DNA of 64,000 nt from Sphingobacterium gobiense (GTDB taxonomy: Bacteria; Bacteroidota; Bacteroidia; Sphingobacteriales; Sphingobacteriaceae), in assembly GCF_002980575.1 (NCBI RefSeq), contig NZ_PVBS01000001.1, positions 1,798,001 to 1,862,000 of the forward strand. Reading direction: 5' to 3'. This document shows positions 25,062-33,627 of the stretch, piece after piece. A program made the position numbers and the translations under genes. The notes beneath the pieces are model-generated. The model was not told where the DNA came from, made no database searches, and worked only from the letters and a program-made list of their open reading frames with translations. Every line of letters starts with the position of its first letter. Within the stretch, counting starts at the first letter, position 1.

Positions 25062-26234
25062 TTATTTATTTTTTTTTATGGTTAATTGCCGTCCATTCTT
25101 TAATTCGAAATGTACGCCAGCTGTTTTTAGAATATGTAGCGCTTTGTCTAATGTCACGTTTTTCGGCAGCTTACCGTAAAACAGATCATCTGAACGCACT
25201 TTTTCATAATTTACATCAATATCGTACCACCGCTCGAACGCTTGGAGAACCGTATAGATATTTGCATCATTAAAATAAAAATAGCCATCTTTCCATGCTA
25301 CAAATTGCTCTGGATCGACCTGATATTTTGTAATTCCTTTTTCATTGACAATTGTTTGCATGCCAATGGCAAGGACGATGCGTTCGTGGTTGTTAGGCTT
25401 ATTGTTAGATTTGACGGCGACAGATCCTTCGGTAACGGTAGTAACAATTCCTAGCTTTTTGTCATACGCGTTAATGTTGAACTGCGTTCCCAATACCTCT
25501 ACCAATTGTTCATTATTCTTTACAAAAAATGGAATTTTCTTACCACCCATCGAATTTGTAGCTACATCGAAGAAGGCTTCTCCTGCCAATAGCTCTACCT
25601 CTCTCCTATTTTCACTAAACTTTCTTGGAAAACGAATGGATGATGACGCATTCAGCCAAACTTGTGTACCATCGGGTAGTTTCAGCTGGTATTCTCCTCC
25701 TCTAGGAGTGGACAAAGTCACTAGACTGCTTTCGCTATCTATCTTTTTAAATAAAGCGGATTCAAGTACGCTACCGTCCATATAGTGCAGTTGCTCGCCT
25801 ACGATTAACCCTTGTCCATCTTCCTGTAAGTCAATGACTGAACCGTCGTCTAATGATAGAAGTGCTTTGTTCTTTCCGGGATTCACATCCTCCAGGCCTA
25901 TATGCATGACCTCTTCTCCCCGACCGGTGAAATAATAGTATCCCAAACCTAATACAGCTAACGCAATGATGGATGCGGCTACCGCACGCGTTTTCGTTGT
26001 TAGTGAGCGTACTTTACTGGCTTGTGGTCTATCTGGCTGTCGTATAGCCGATTTCACGTTGGACAAAATCCGTTGCTTTAGCTCCATCTCGTCTTTTGCA
26101 AAATAAGCAGGGATCTCTACCTCCTCATCTACATGTGCTTTATACCAAGCAAGAAACTCTTCTTTTTCGACTTCGGTAATACTTCCATTTAGCCATTTCG
26201 ACGCCAATTCACGGTATTTGTTTATATCATTCAT
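25062..26234 (-). CDS. FecR-family anti-sigma factor
   Basis: 390 residues. Cytoplasmic N-terminus with the sigma-binding helices (about 1-75; ELASKWLNGSITEVEKEEFLAWY), one transmembrane helix at about 88-108 (AVAASIIALAVLGLGYYYF), then the periplasmic FecR domain (about 175-275, LSTPRGGEYQLKLPDGTQVWLNASSSIRFP) and a C-terminal DUF4974-type domain ending GVHFELKNGRQLTIKK that contacts the STN domain. It is divergent from the ECF sigma factor and upstream of SusC on the same strand, the classic trans-envelope switch. Confidence 0.94.
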   Translation of the reverse strand: MNDINKYRELASKWLNGSITEVEKEEFLAWYKAHVDEEVEIPAYFAKDEMELKQRILSNVKSAIRQPDRPQASKVRSLTTKTRAVAASIIALAVLGLGYYYFTGRGEEVMHIGLEDVNPGKNKALLSLDDGSVIDLQEDGQGLIVGEQLHYMDGSVLESALFKKIDSESSLVTLSTPRGGEYQLKLPDGTQVWLNASSSIRFPRKFSENRREVELLAGEAFFDVATNSMGGKKIPFFVKNNEQLVEVLGTQFNINAYDKKLGIVTTVTEGSVAVKSNNKPNNHERIVLAIGMQTIVNEKGITKYQVDPEQFVAWKDGYFYFNDANIYTVLQAFERWYDIDVNYEKVRSDDLFYGKLPKNVTLDKALHILKTAGVHFELKNGRQLTIKKNK

Positions 26235-26333
26235 AACTGGAGCTTTAATATATGTCCTTGTTCTAGAACAAATCCCTTACATTATTTTTATTTTTTTTTT
26301 GTACTCTTTACCGATGCTACTGGTATAAGGGTG

Positions 26334-26367
26334 TTGTACAACTAATAGAATAAAATCTCTATATTTG
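26334..26367 (+). promoter_or_regulatory. Promoter of the ECF sigma gene
   Basis: TATATTTG at 26360-26367 is a full TAnnTTTG match; TTG at 26334-26336 is 23 bp upstream, a little wider than usual. It lies downstream of the earliest possible start codon and so supports the ATG at 26410. Confidence 0.45.
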
Positions 26368-26409
26368 ACACGTCGCAGTGCGGCCAACCAAAATAAATCG
26401 CTTTTAGTT

Positions 26410-26973
26410 ATGATTATTTATAGGGATTTAACGGATAACGAGTTGTATTTACATCTTCATCAAGACGATGAAAGTGCATTTACAGAAATTTATAATCGCT
26501 TTTGGAAAAAACTATTTACGATAGCTGCCAATCGCATAGGGAATTTGGAGGAAGCAGAAGAAATTGTCCAGGATATTTTTACCTCGTTATGGAATAAGCG
26601 ATCTGATATGGTACTTCGGTCCGATTTAGCGAGTTATCTAGCTGTGTCCGTAAAATATCGGGTGATCAAATCAATGGACAGACAGTATAATGAAAAGCGA
26701 TATGTAGATAGCTTATTGGGTACCGGGCTGGTTGACGACTCTACGCAGCAGAAACTGGCCTTTGAAGAACTTCAAAACGAATTAGAAAAACATATTCAAA
26801 TGCTACCCGAGAAATGTCAATTGGTTTTTAGATTAAGTCGTCAGGACGGTTATTCTCAAAAAAAGATAGCGGATGAGTTAGGTATTTCCGAAAAAACGGT
26901 AGAAGCTCATTTGGGAAAAGCTTTCAAAAGATTAAGAGCGCGGTTAGCCGGTTTCTTGACGACGCTACTTTAA
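26410..26973 (+). CDS. ECF RNA polymerase sigma factor of the polysaccharide locus
   Basis: About 187 residues from the ATG at 26410. Sigma2 at about 8-75 (FTEIYNRFWKKLFTIAANRIGNLEEAEEIVQDIFTSLWNKR) and sigma4 at about 120-180 (MLPEKCQLVFRLSRQDGYSQKKIADELGISEKTVEAHLGKAFKRLRARL), typical of the SusC/D-associated ECF type in Bacteroidota. It is released from FecR when SusC signals glycan binding and should then transcribe the FecR-to-PKD gene block. Confidence 0.93.
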   Translation: MIIYRDLTDNELYLHLHQDDESAFTEIYNRFWKKLFTIAANRIGNLEEAEEIVQDIFTSLWNKRSDMVLRSDLASYLAVSVKYRVIKSMDRQYNEKRYVDSLLGTGLVDDSTQQKLAFEELQNELEKHIQMLPEKCQLVFRLSRQDGYSQKKIADELGISEKTVEAHLGKAFKRLRARLAGFLTTLL

Positions 26974-27000
26974 CCACTCTACAGTATGCAAAACGCCGCT

Positions 27001-27882
27001 TCAGTTTCGAAACATTTCGAGATATGCCTCATATGGGGGGCACGCCTCATATTGGGATGCTACATACGCGCCCTTCTTGATTCCCTCCAGCAAGCACTCT
27101 TCTATCGTCGAGGATTTGTCTAGCCGCTTACTTAAAAAACCGGCAAGAAAAGCATCGCCGCTACCCACTGTATTCGCGACCTGTATTTCCATTGCCGGTC
27201 TATGTAATTCATTTTCATCACTATAATAGCTGGCGCCTTCCTCACCTTTTGTTACAATCACTTCGTCAATATTAAACCGCTGCCTGATGGTTTCCACCTG
27301 TATCTTTTCCTCCTCCTCTTTATAATCATACCATTGACTTAGCAAAGCAAGTTCGGTATCATTCAGTTTTAAGATATGCGTTTTTTGGAGTAGTTCTTCC
27401 AATACGAGTTGATCAAAATAAGGAGGTCTGATATTAATATCAAAAACATTCAATGATGAATACTCCAAGCACGCTTTGAGCGTGTCATACGATCGGGTAT
27501 TCCTTGAAGACAGCGATCCAAAAACAAAAGCGTTACTATTGGCAATAACGGATGTATATACCTCTTTCCAAGGGATATAATCCCACGCAGCGGGATATAC
27601 GAGATCATATTCTGGCAGTCCATTTTCTCCCTTTTCTACAATCGCCTCACCGGTTTTATGGGAATCGCTTATCGCGATACCAGTTGTGTCCAATCCCCAT
27701 CTCTTTACAATATCCAACAATTCTTTTCCATATGGGTCATTGCCCACGCAACTGATCAAAAAACTCGCTGTCCCGGCCTGCTTTAAATGGTAGGCAACAT
27801 TGAAAGGGGCGCCACCAGGCTTCGAGCTATCATCGATAATATCAAACAGAATTTCTCCAAAACAAACGACTTGACTACTCAT
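27001..27882 (-). CDS. PfkB-family sugar kinase (fructokinase-like)
   Basis: About 293 residues from the ATG at 27882. Ribokinase/PfkB features: VVCFGEILFDIIDDSSKPGGAPFNVAYHLKQAG at the substrate side and the ATP/catalytic-base motif NTVGSGDAFLAGFL near the C-terminus. Similar proteins phosphorylate fructose or 2-keto-3-deoxy sugar acids. It lies 55 bp after the enolase-superfamily gene in one unit, and convergently 27 bp from the sigma gene. If the neighbour is a sugar-acid dehydratase, this kinase would handle the keto-deoxy product. Confidence 0.88.
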   Translation of the reverse strand: MSSQVVCFGEILFDIIDDSSKPGGAPFNVAYHLKQAGTASFLISCVGNDPYGKELLDIVKRWGLDTTGIAISDSHKTGEAIVEKGENGLPEYDLVYPAAWDYIPWKEVYTSVIANSNAFVFGSLSSRNTRSYDTLKACLEYSSLNVFDINIRPPYFDQLVLEELLQKTHILKLNDTELALLSQWYDYKEEEEKIQVETIRQRFNIDEVIVTKGEEGASYYSDENELHRPAMEIQVANTVGSGDAFLAGFLSKRLDKSSTIEECLLEGIKKGAYVASQYEACPPYEAYLEMFRN

Positions 27883-27937
27883 ATGCTTATGTTTTTTACG
27901 AAGTCCCAACTGCCTTTGCAACCAACTGAATAAACTT

Positions 27938-29155
27938 TTATATTTTCTTTAACAATGACATACCAAAACCTGGCGTCGACGGGGGAATTAACTTACCGTC
28001 TTTGATGGTGTAACCGGAAAGATCGACTTCATCTGACGAACTGGTAACGCCTTCGATAGTAATAGTATTACCTAATCCTCCAGCCAAATGCGCAGTATAA
28101 TTGGTCTTGAGGAGTGAGCCCCAAGCATGTGGCGAAGCTTGTGCACCCAATGCTTGGAGTTCTGGCATCAATCTTCGCCAATTGGTAAAACCAAGGCCTT
28201 CTATATCTGTTAGATGTACATCTAATAGATCCTGTTGAATAAGTTCTCTTAAAAAGAGCTGATCGGGATCGGCCTCGCCATCAGCCAATAAGGTTTGGAT
28301 ACCTTCACGTTTTATAAAATTGCGCAACTTTTGATAGTCGGCAACGGTTTCATGAAAAGGTTCTTCTATCCAAAACAACTTAACACCGGTAATACCTTTC
28401 AGATAATCAATAAACTGATCGGACGTAAACCCGTTATTACCGTCCACTAGAATCTCACAATCAGGAAAAGCCTGTTCCACCGCTTTGGTGACTTCAATAT
28501 CGCGCTGCAATCCTTCTTTATAAGGCATCCATTTATGCCCACGACCTATTTTTAGCTTAAACTGCCTGTACCCTAAATTATAGTCGTAACGACACTCCTC
28601 CAATATACGATCGATCCCTGCTGGCTTGCTGGCGGGCTCTAGATCATCGAAATAAATCATACCACTGTAGTAGTCTGTGATAAATGGTTTGTCGTTCCCT
28701 AGTAAAGCGTAGACTGGCTTTTGTAGAATCACGCCTGCTAGGTCATGCAGAGCCATATCAAACGGTATATGCCGATCCTGCAATGTACCAACCTTAACAG
28801 CAAACAGTTCCGACACCTTTTGGCCCACGAGTTCCCCCATAACATTTTCAGCATCACGCTTCGACCCGCGTAGAGAAGCCCAACCTATGGCTCCCTTATC
28901 AGTCATCAAACAAACTATTTCTACGTTTGGCCCGTTACCATGTAGATCGAGACGGGCATTTTTCCCTACTAGACGCGGATAGTTTAGCTGGACGGTTGAA
29001 AACTTGATTTCCTGTATCCGGTGGTAGGCCAGCTCTTTGTCATCGGCTGTCCTGTCTAGGAGTGATGTTAAATACGTTGCATGGCTTTTGCCATTAAAAA
29101 GGGCGGCTGAGGCAATGCCTACATGGAGCGCGTTTAAAAATGTTCTTCTTCTCAT
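27938..29155 (-). CDS. Exported enolase-superfamily enzyme (mandelate racemase/muconate lactonizing type)
   Basis: About 405 residues from the ATG at 29155. The N-terminus MRRRTFLNALHVGIASAALF has a twin-arginine-like signal. Catalytic elements of the superfamily are visible: KLKIG (Lys pair, TIM-barrel strand 2), LVDGNNGF (Asp), WIEEPFHE (Glu), LADGEAD (Glu/Asp), and SPHAWGS (His). Probable reactions are dehydration or epimerisation of an acid sugar, not determinable from sequence alone. The export signal is at odds with a purely cytosolic kinase partner, though folded Tat export of such enzymes is seen in this phylum. Confidence 0.85.
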   Translation of the reverse strand: MRRRTFLNALHVGIASAALFNGKSHATYLTSLLDRTADDKELAYHRIQEIKFSTVQLNYPRLVGKNARLDLHGNGPNVEIVCLMTDKGAIGWASLRGSKRDAENVMGELVGQKVSELFAVKVGTLQDRHIPFDMALHDLAGVILQKPVYALLGNDKPFITDYYSGMIYFDDLEPASKPAGIDRILEECRYDYNLGYRQFKLKIGRGHKWMPYKEGLQRDIEVTKAVEQAFPDCEILVDGNNGFTSDQFIDYLKGITGVKLFWIEEPFHETVADYQKLRNFIKREGIQTLLADGEADPDQLFLRELIQQDLLDVHLTDIEGLGFTNWRRLMPELQALGAQASPHAWGSLLKTNYTAHLAGGLGNTITIEGVTSSSDEVDLSGYTIKDGKLIPPSTPGFGMSLLKKI

Positions 29156-29355
29156 ATTGGGTTTATTTTGTTCATACGGTACTACGGACCTAATGTAAGC
29201 CATTGATGCTTGTGATCGTGTTGGCTTCTACAGCTTTTAACATTTAAAGATACAATAAAATTGAATATCACATATAACAAGATTGACGCAACTACACTTC
29301 AGAAGAAAAAAATAGTGGCCGGTTTGCTTAAACGATAGAAAATCAATACTTGAAG

Positions 29356-29388
29356 TTTGTTGTTTGTGAAACATAAAACTTATATTTA
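29356..29388 (+). promoter_or_regulatory. Promoter of the NYN-LOTUS gene
   Basis: TTTG at 29356-29359 and TATATTTA at 29381-29388 are 21 bp apart, a good -33/-7 pair. It supports the ATG at 29411 and rules out the upstream in-frame start at 29357. Confidence 0.55.
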
Positions 29389-29410
29389 CGGTATACCAAA
29401 AGTCAGACTG

Positions 29411-30169
29411 ATGCAAGATCATAAACTCGCAGTTTTAATTGACGCGGATAATGTACCTTACGCTAATGTGAAAGAAATGTTGGAAGAGGTATCCAAAAGC
29501 GGAACACCTACTGTAAAGCGAATATATGGAGACTGGACAAAGCCCCACCTTTCTGGCTGGAAACATGTTTTGCTGGAGAATGCGATTACGCCAGTTCAAC
29601 AATATAGTTATACTACCGGTAAAAACTCATCAGACAGCGCATTGATTATCGATGCAATGGATATTCTGTATTCAGACAAAGTTACCGGTTTCTGTATCGT
29701 GTCCAGCGACAGCGATTTTACGCGGTTAGCAACAAGACTACGCGAAGCGGGGATGGTAGTCATTGGTATCGGAGAAAAGAAAACACCGCAGCCATTTATT
29801 GCGGCATGCAACAAGTTTATTTATATTGAGATATTGCAGCCGGTTGAAAAGGAAGAAAGCACAAAGGTACTAGTGAAATCAATAACGAAAGAAAAGCCGA
29901 AACCTACTCAGAAAGCTATCGATAAAGTAGATAAGCAGACCATAAATCTCATTGTAAATAGTGTTGACGATCTGGCGGATGAAACAGGATGGACATTCCT
30001 AGCTTCTTTAGGAAACTTCATTTCTAAAAAGAAGCCTGATTTCGATCCTCGGAACTATGGATTCAATAAGCTGTATGATCTGATCAAGTACATCAATAAG
30101 TTCGAAATTGATGAAAGAGATTCGGGCGGGCATAAGCACGTGAAACACATTTATCTGAGGTTAAAATAG
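29411..30169 (+). CDS. NYN-domain RNase-like protein with C-terminal OST-HTH/LOTUS domain
   Basis: About 252 residues. The NYN (PIN-like) nuclease domain covers about 1-140 with its conserved acidic residues in LIDADNVPYANV, NSSDSALIIDAMD and VSSDSDFTRL. After a Lys/Pro-rich linker, residues about 170-250 form the OST-HTH (LOTUS) domain (DLADETGWTFLASLGNFISKKKPDFDPRNYGFNKLYDLIKYI). This architecture is known across bacteria, including E. coli YlxR-independent NYN-LOTUS proteins, and LOTUS domains bind RNA. Precise RNA target unknown. It is divergent from the enolase-superfamily gene. Confidence 0.88.
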   Translation: MQDHKLAVLIDADNVPYANVKEMLEEVSKSGTPTVKRIYGDWTKPHLSGWKHVLLENAITPVQQYSYTTGKNSSDSALIIDAMDILYSDKVTGFCIVSSDSDFTRLATRLREAGMVVIGIGEKKTPQPFIAACNKFIYIEILQPVEKEESTKVLVKSITKEKPKPTQKAIDKVDKQTINLIVNSVDDLADETGWTFLASLGNFISKKKPDFDPRNYGFNKLYDLIKYINKFEIDERDSGGHKHVKHIYLRLK

Positions 30170-30286
30170 TTGCTGAAATATCGCTCACCCAACACGTTGT
30201 TTGGCGTGGTAATTTGTTGAAATAATTACTTAACTTGCTTCAGTTATAAACCTAAAGCATCGCATTGCTGGGTTAAATTGAAAATT

Positions 30287-30904
30287 ATGTGGACATTTGC
30301 GATTAAACAAAAAATGACAGCAGCGATACTGTTGTTCACCGTGATTGGCTTGGTAATGCTAACCAATATGCGTGAACAACGAATCGCGACACGGATAAGT
30401 ACCGCAGTCACCTCCATTTATGAAGATCGATTGGTAGTAGCACAATATATCCTCCGATTGTCAAAGCAGATGGATGGTATCATCGCCATCTTGGAAAAGG
30501 AGGAAACTGAAGTTACCGCACGGATAAACAGCCATCTAGCCGAAGTCGCCACGTTAACTGCATTGTACGGAAAGACGATACTCACAGAAATGGAAAGAGC
30601 TAATTTTGAAACTTTCAAACAGCTGTGTCAGACCATATCCGTAAACAACAAAAACGGCGATCATACGGCAGCGCTTTCAGCTGCGCGGAACGCCGGAGAC
30701 ACATTGCAAACTTTATCTTCGATACAGGTAGAAGAAGGAAAAAATCTACTAGATGAGGTACTCGATATGACTCGTTTCTCAAACATGATTTCCTACTTGG
30801 AATTAGCGATTCTGATCGTCATCGCCGTAATTATACAAGTGCTCGTATTTGCTTCGAAGACATTGATAGGCATTAAAAAGCCTACAAATGAAAATCTGAA
30901 CTAA
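30287..30904 (+). CDS. Four-helix-bundle sensor-like membrane protein (MCP-type ligand domain)
   Basis: About 205 residues: an N-terminal transmembrane helix (about 8-25), a long all-helical periplasmic domain (about 30-160) with heptad-like spacing and no cysteines in the core, and a second transmembrane helix (about 165-188). This matches the 4HB_MCP sensor module but lacks HAMP, kinase or methyl-accepting domains, so it would have to pass a signal to a partner. It follows the NYN gene by 117 bp. The ATG at 30287 is used in preference to an upstream TTG. Confidence 0.65.
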   Translation: MWTFAIKQKMTAAILLFTVIGLVMLTNMREQRIATRISTAVTSIYEDRLVVAQYILRLSKQMDGIIAILEKEETEVTARINSHLAEVATLTALYGKTILTEMERANFETFKQLCQTISVNNKNGDHTAALSAARNAGDTLQTLSSIQVEEGKNLLDEVLDMTRFSNMISYLELAILIVIAVIIQVLVFASKTLIGIKKPTNENLN

Positions 30905-30964
30905 GTGGAGGTTTCATCGCTAGATAATGTACTTTTATATATAAACACCTCATCGTATTCTATA

Positions 30965-33616
30965 ATGAAAAAAATCTTATTCTTGGCAGTCTGTTTAGTA
31001 TTATGTGGCAACCGCTATGGAAAGAGCGCTCCAGCAAATAGCGAACCAATCCAACTAAAATGCGAGCATCTAATCAATCCGATAGGAATAGATATACAGA
31101 ACCCCAGGCTAATGTGGATGTTAAAGGATGATAGACAGGGGGCGGTTCAGACGGCATACCAAGTGCTTGTAGATACAGACTCCATGGAAATAGTTCAGAA
31201 TCAGGGCCGGGTCTGGGACAGTGGGAAGCAGTCTAAAACAGACATACTCGTTACCTATGCAGGGCAAAAGCTGGATCCGCAGACGCGTTACTTTTGGAAG
31301 GTAGTAGCTTGGGATAAAGATGGAAAACCAACTTCGTCGGCGGTGGCAGCTTTTGAAACCGGCATGATGGGAAGTAACAATTGGAGGGGAGCTTGGATTA
31401 GCGATCATCGAGACATCCACCATAAAGAAGCACCGTATTTCAGAAAGCAATTTGATATAAAAAAGACCGTCAAATCTGCTCGGGCATATATAGCAGTAGC
31501 GGGCCTGTATGAACTATCCCTGAATGGTGAACGCGTGAGTAACCATCGACTAGACCCAATGTACACACGGTTTGACCGACGCACGCTTTACGTAGCACAT
31601 GATGTGACCTCCCTTCTTCAATCTGGAGCAAATGCGATTGGTGTGATTCTGGGCAATGGCTGGTACAACCACCAACCGATTGCTGTCTGGGATTTTCACA
31701 ATGCACCGTGGAGAGCAAGACCAACATTTTGTTTAGATCTTCGCATAGTCTATACCGATGGAACTGAAGAAACTATTGTGTCAGGACTTAACTGGAAAAC
31801 TTCGTCCGGACCGATTGTATCCAACAACATTTATACCGGTGAACATTATGATGCCCGTTTGGAACAGCCTGGCTGGGACACGCCTCATTTTGATGATGCT
31901 AAATGGAATAGCGTTCGATATCGAAGTGCTCCTTCCAATCATATCGTGTCACAATTGATTGCTCCTATACGGTTAACGAAAACGTACAATCCGATAGCTG
32001 TTAAGAAATTTGATGAGAAGACCTATGTTTTCGACATGGGACAGAATATGGCTGGCGTTACACGCATTAAAGTTAAAGGAACCGAAGGTACCATACTACG
32101 CATAGCGCATGGCGAACGTCTCGATGAAAATGGCCGTTTGGATATGTCTAATATCGATGTGTATTACCGAGGAGATAAAGAGAACGATCCCTTCCAAACG
32201 GATATTATTACACTTAGTGGTAAAAAGGAAGATGAATTTATGCCTAAATTCAACTATAAGGGGTTTCGTTATGTAGAGGTTACCAGCAGCGATCCCATAG
32301 TACTAGGTGAATCGAACTTAACAGCTTATTTCCTACATAGTGATGTTGTCCCAATGGGCAAGGTGAAGACTTCCTCAAAATTGATAAACGACTTATGGAA
32401 AATAACAAACAACGCTTATCTGTCTAACCTGATGGGTTATCCGACGGATTGTCCACAACGCGAAAAAAATGGTTGGACAGGTGACGGGCACCTAGCTATC
32501 GAGACGGCGTTATATAATTTCGACGGTGTCACTGTTTATGAAAAGTGGTTGGCAGATCACCGCGATGAACAACAGCCCAATGGCGTGTTGCCAGATATTA
32601 TTCCGACGGGTGGATGGGGATATGGTACAGCAAATGGATTAGACTGGACGAGTACGATTGCAATTATCCCTTGGCAGATATATTTGTTCTATGGCGATAG
32701 CAGGCTTTTAGCAGATTGTTATGAGAATATAAAACGCTACGTCGATTATGTTGATCGCATCAGTCCGAATGGGCTGACTAGTTTTGGCCGCGGCGATTGG
32801 GTGCCGGTAAAATCGCGCTCGAACCTCGAACTTACTTCATCTGTTTACTTTTATGTCGATGCAAATATTTTGGCTTCCGCAGCTAAATTGTTTGGTAAAG
32901 AAGTAGACTATAAAAAATATGATGCACTACGCAAAAAAATCAAACAATCCATTAACGATAAATTCTTAAATCGCGAATCCGGAATATATGCGGATGGAAC
33001 GCAGACCGAATTGAGCGTCCCGTTACATTGGGGTATCGTTCCAGAGGATATAAAAGCTAAGGTAGCTGCGAACCTGAATAATAAAGTAGCGGAAACTAAT
33101 TTTCATCTTGACGTGGGCGTACTAGGTGCGAAAGCGCTATTGAATGCGCTTACCAATAATGGATATGGGGAGACCGCCTATAAGGTGGCCGTTCAGGATA
33201 CGTATCCATCATGGGGATGGTGGGCTGTAAACGGAGCAACTACATTGCTCGAAAATTGGGATTTGAAAGCGGAAAGAGATATCTCCGATAATCATATGAT
33301 GTTTGGGGAAATCGGAGGTTGGTTCTTTAAATCTATTGGCGGTATCATACCCGATCCAAATCAGCCCGGGTTTAAAAACATTTTACTTCGACCGATTTTT
33401 CCAACGGGCCTGAACCAATCAGAAGTCAGGCATCGATCACCGTACGGCGAAATTGTGTCAAGCTGGCAAAAGAAAAAAAATACAATTATTTATGATGTGC
33501 AGATTCCAACGAATTCTACGGCTACGTTTTATCCTCCTGACAATGTAGAAGGCGACGGGAAAGCAATGCATCTCGTGGCCGGTACGCACCAGTTAAAGCT
33601 AAAACTAAAACAATAG
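30965..33616 (+). CDS. GH78 alpha-L-rhamnosidase, exported
   Basis: About 883 residues. A signal peptide (MKKILFLAVCLVLCG) precedes the fibronectin-like and beta-sandwich accessory domains (EPIQLKCEHLINPIGIDIQNPRLMWML; HDVTSLLQSGANAIGVILGNGWY) and the alpha6/alpha6 catalytic domain (about 470-830) with the family motif DCPQREKNGWTGDG, followed by GWGYGTANGLDWTSTIAIIPWQIYLFYGD. The C-terminal beta domain closes it. It removes alpha-L-rhamnose from plant glycans or glycosides. It stands alone, 5 kb from the xylan locus, and may work on side chains of the same plant material. Confidence 0.92.
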   Translation: MKKILFLAVCLVLCGNRYGKSAPANSEPIQLKCEHLINPIGIDIQNPRLMWMLKDDRQGAVQTAYQVLVDTDSMEIVQNQGRVWDSGKQSKTDILVTYAGQKLDPQTRYFWKVVAWDKDGKPTSSAVAAFETGMMGSNNWRGAWISDHRDIHHKEAPYFRKQFDIKKTVKSARAYIAVAGLYELSLNGERVSNHRLDPMYTRFDRRTLYVAHDVTSLLQSGANAIGVILGNGWYNHQPIAVWDFHNAPWRARPTFCLDLRIVYTDGTEETIVSGLNWKTSSGPIVSNNIYTGEHYDARLEQPGWDTPHFDDAKWNSVRYRSAPSNHIVSQLIAPIRLTKTYNPIAVKKFDEKTYVFDMGQNMAGVTRIKVKGTEGTILRIAHGERLDENGRLDMSNIDVYYRGDKENDPFQTDIITLSGKKEDEFMPKFNYKGFRYVEVTSSDPIVLGESNLTAYFLHSDVVPMGKVKTSSKLINDLWKITNNAYLSNLMGYPTDCPQREKNGWTGDGHLAIETALYNFDGVTVYEKWLADHRDEQQPNGVLPDIIPTGGWGYGTANGLDWTSTIAIIPWQIYLFYGDSRLLADCYENIKRYVDYVDRISPNGLTSFGRGDWVPVKSRSNLELTSSVYFYVDANILASAAKLFGKEVDYKKYDALRKKIKQSINDKFLNRESGIYADGTQTELSVPLHWGIVPEDIKAKVAANLNNKVAETNFHLDVGVLGAKALLNALTNNGYGETAYKVAVQDTYPSWGWWAVNGATTLLENWDLKAERDISDNHMMFGEIGGWFFKSIGGIIPDPNQPGFKNILLRPIFPTGLNQSEVRHRSPYGEIVSSWQKKKNTIIYDVQIPTNSTATFYPPDNVEGDGKAMHLVAGTHQLKLKLKQ

Positions 33617-33627
33617 TCGGAAACGAA

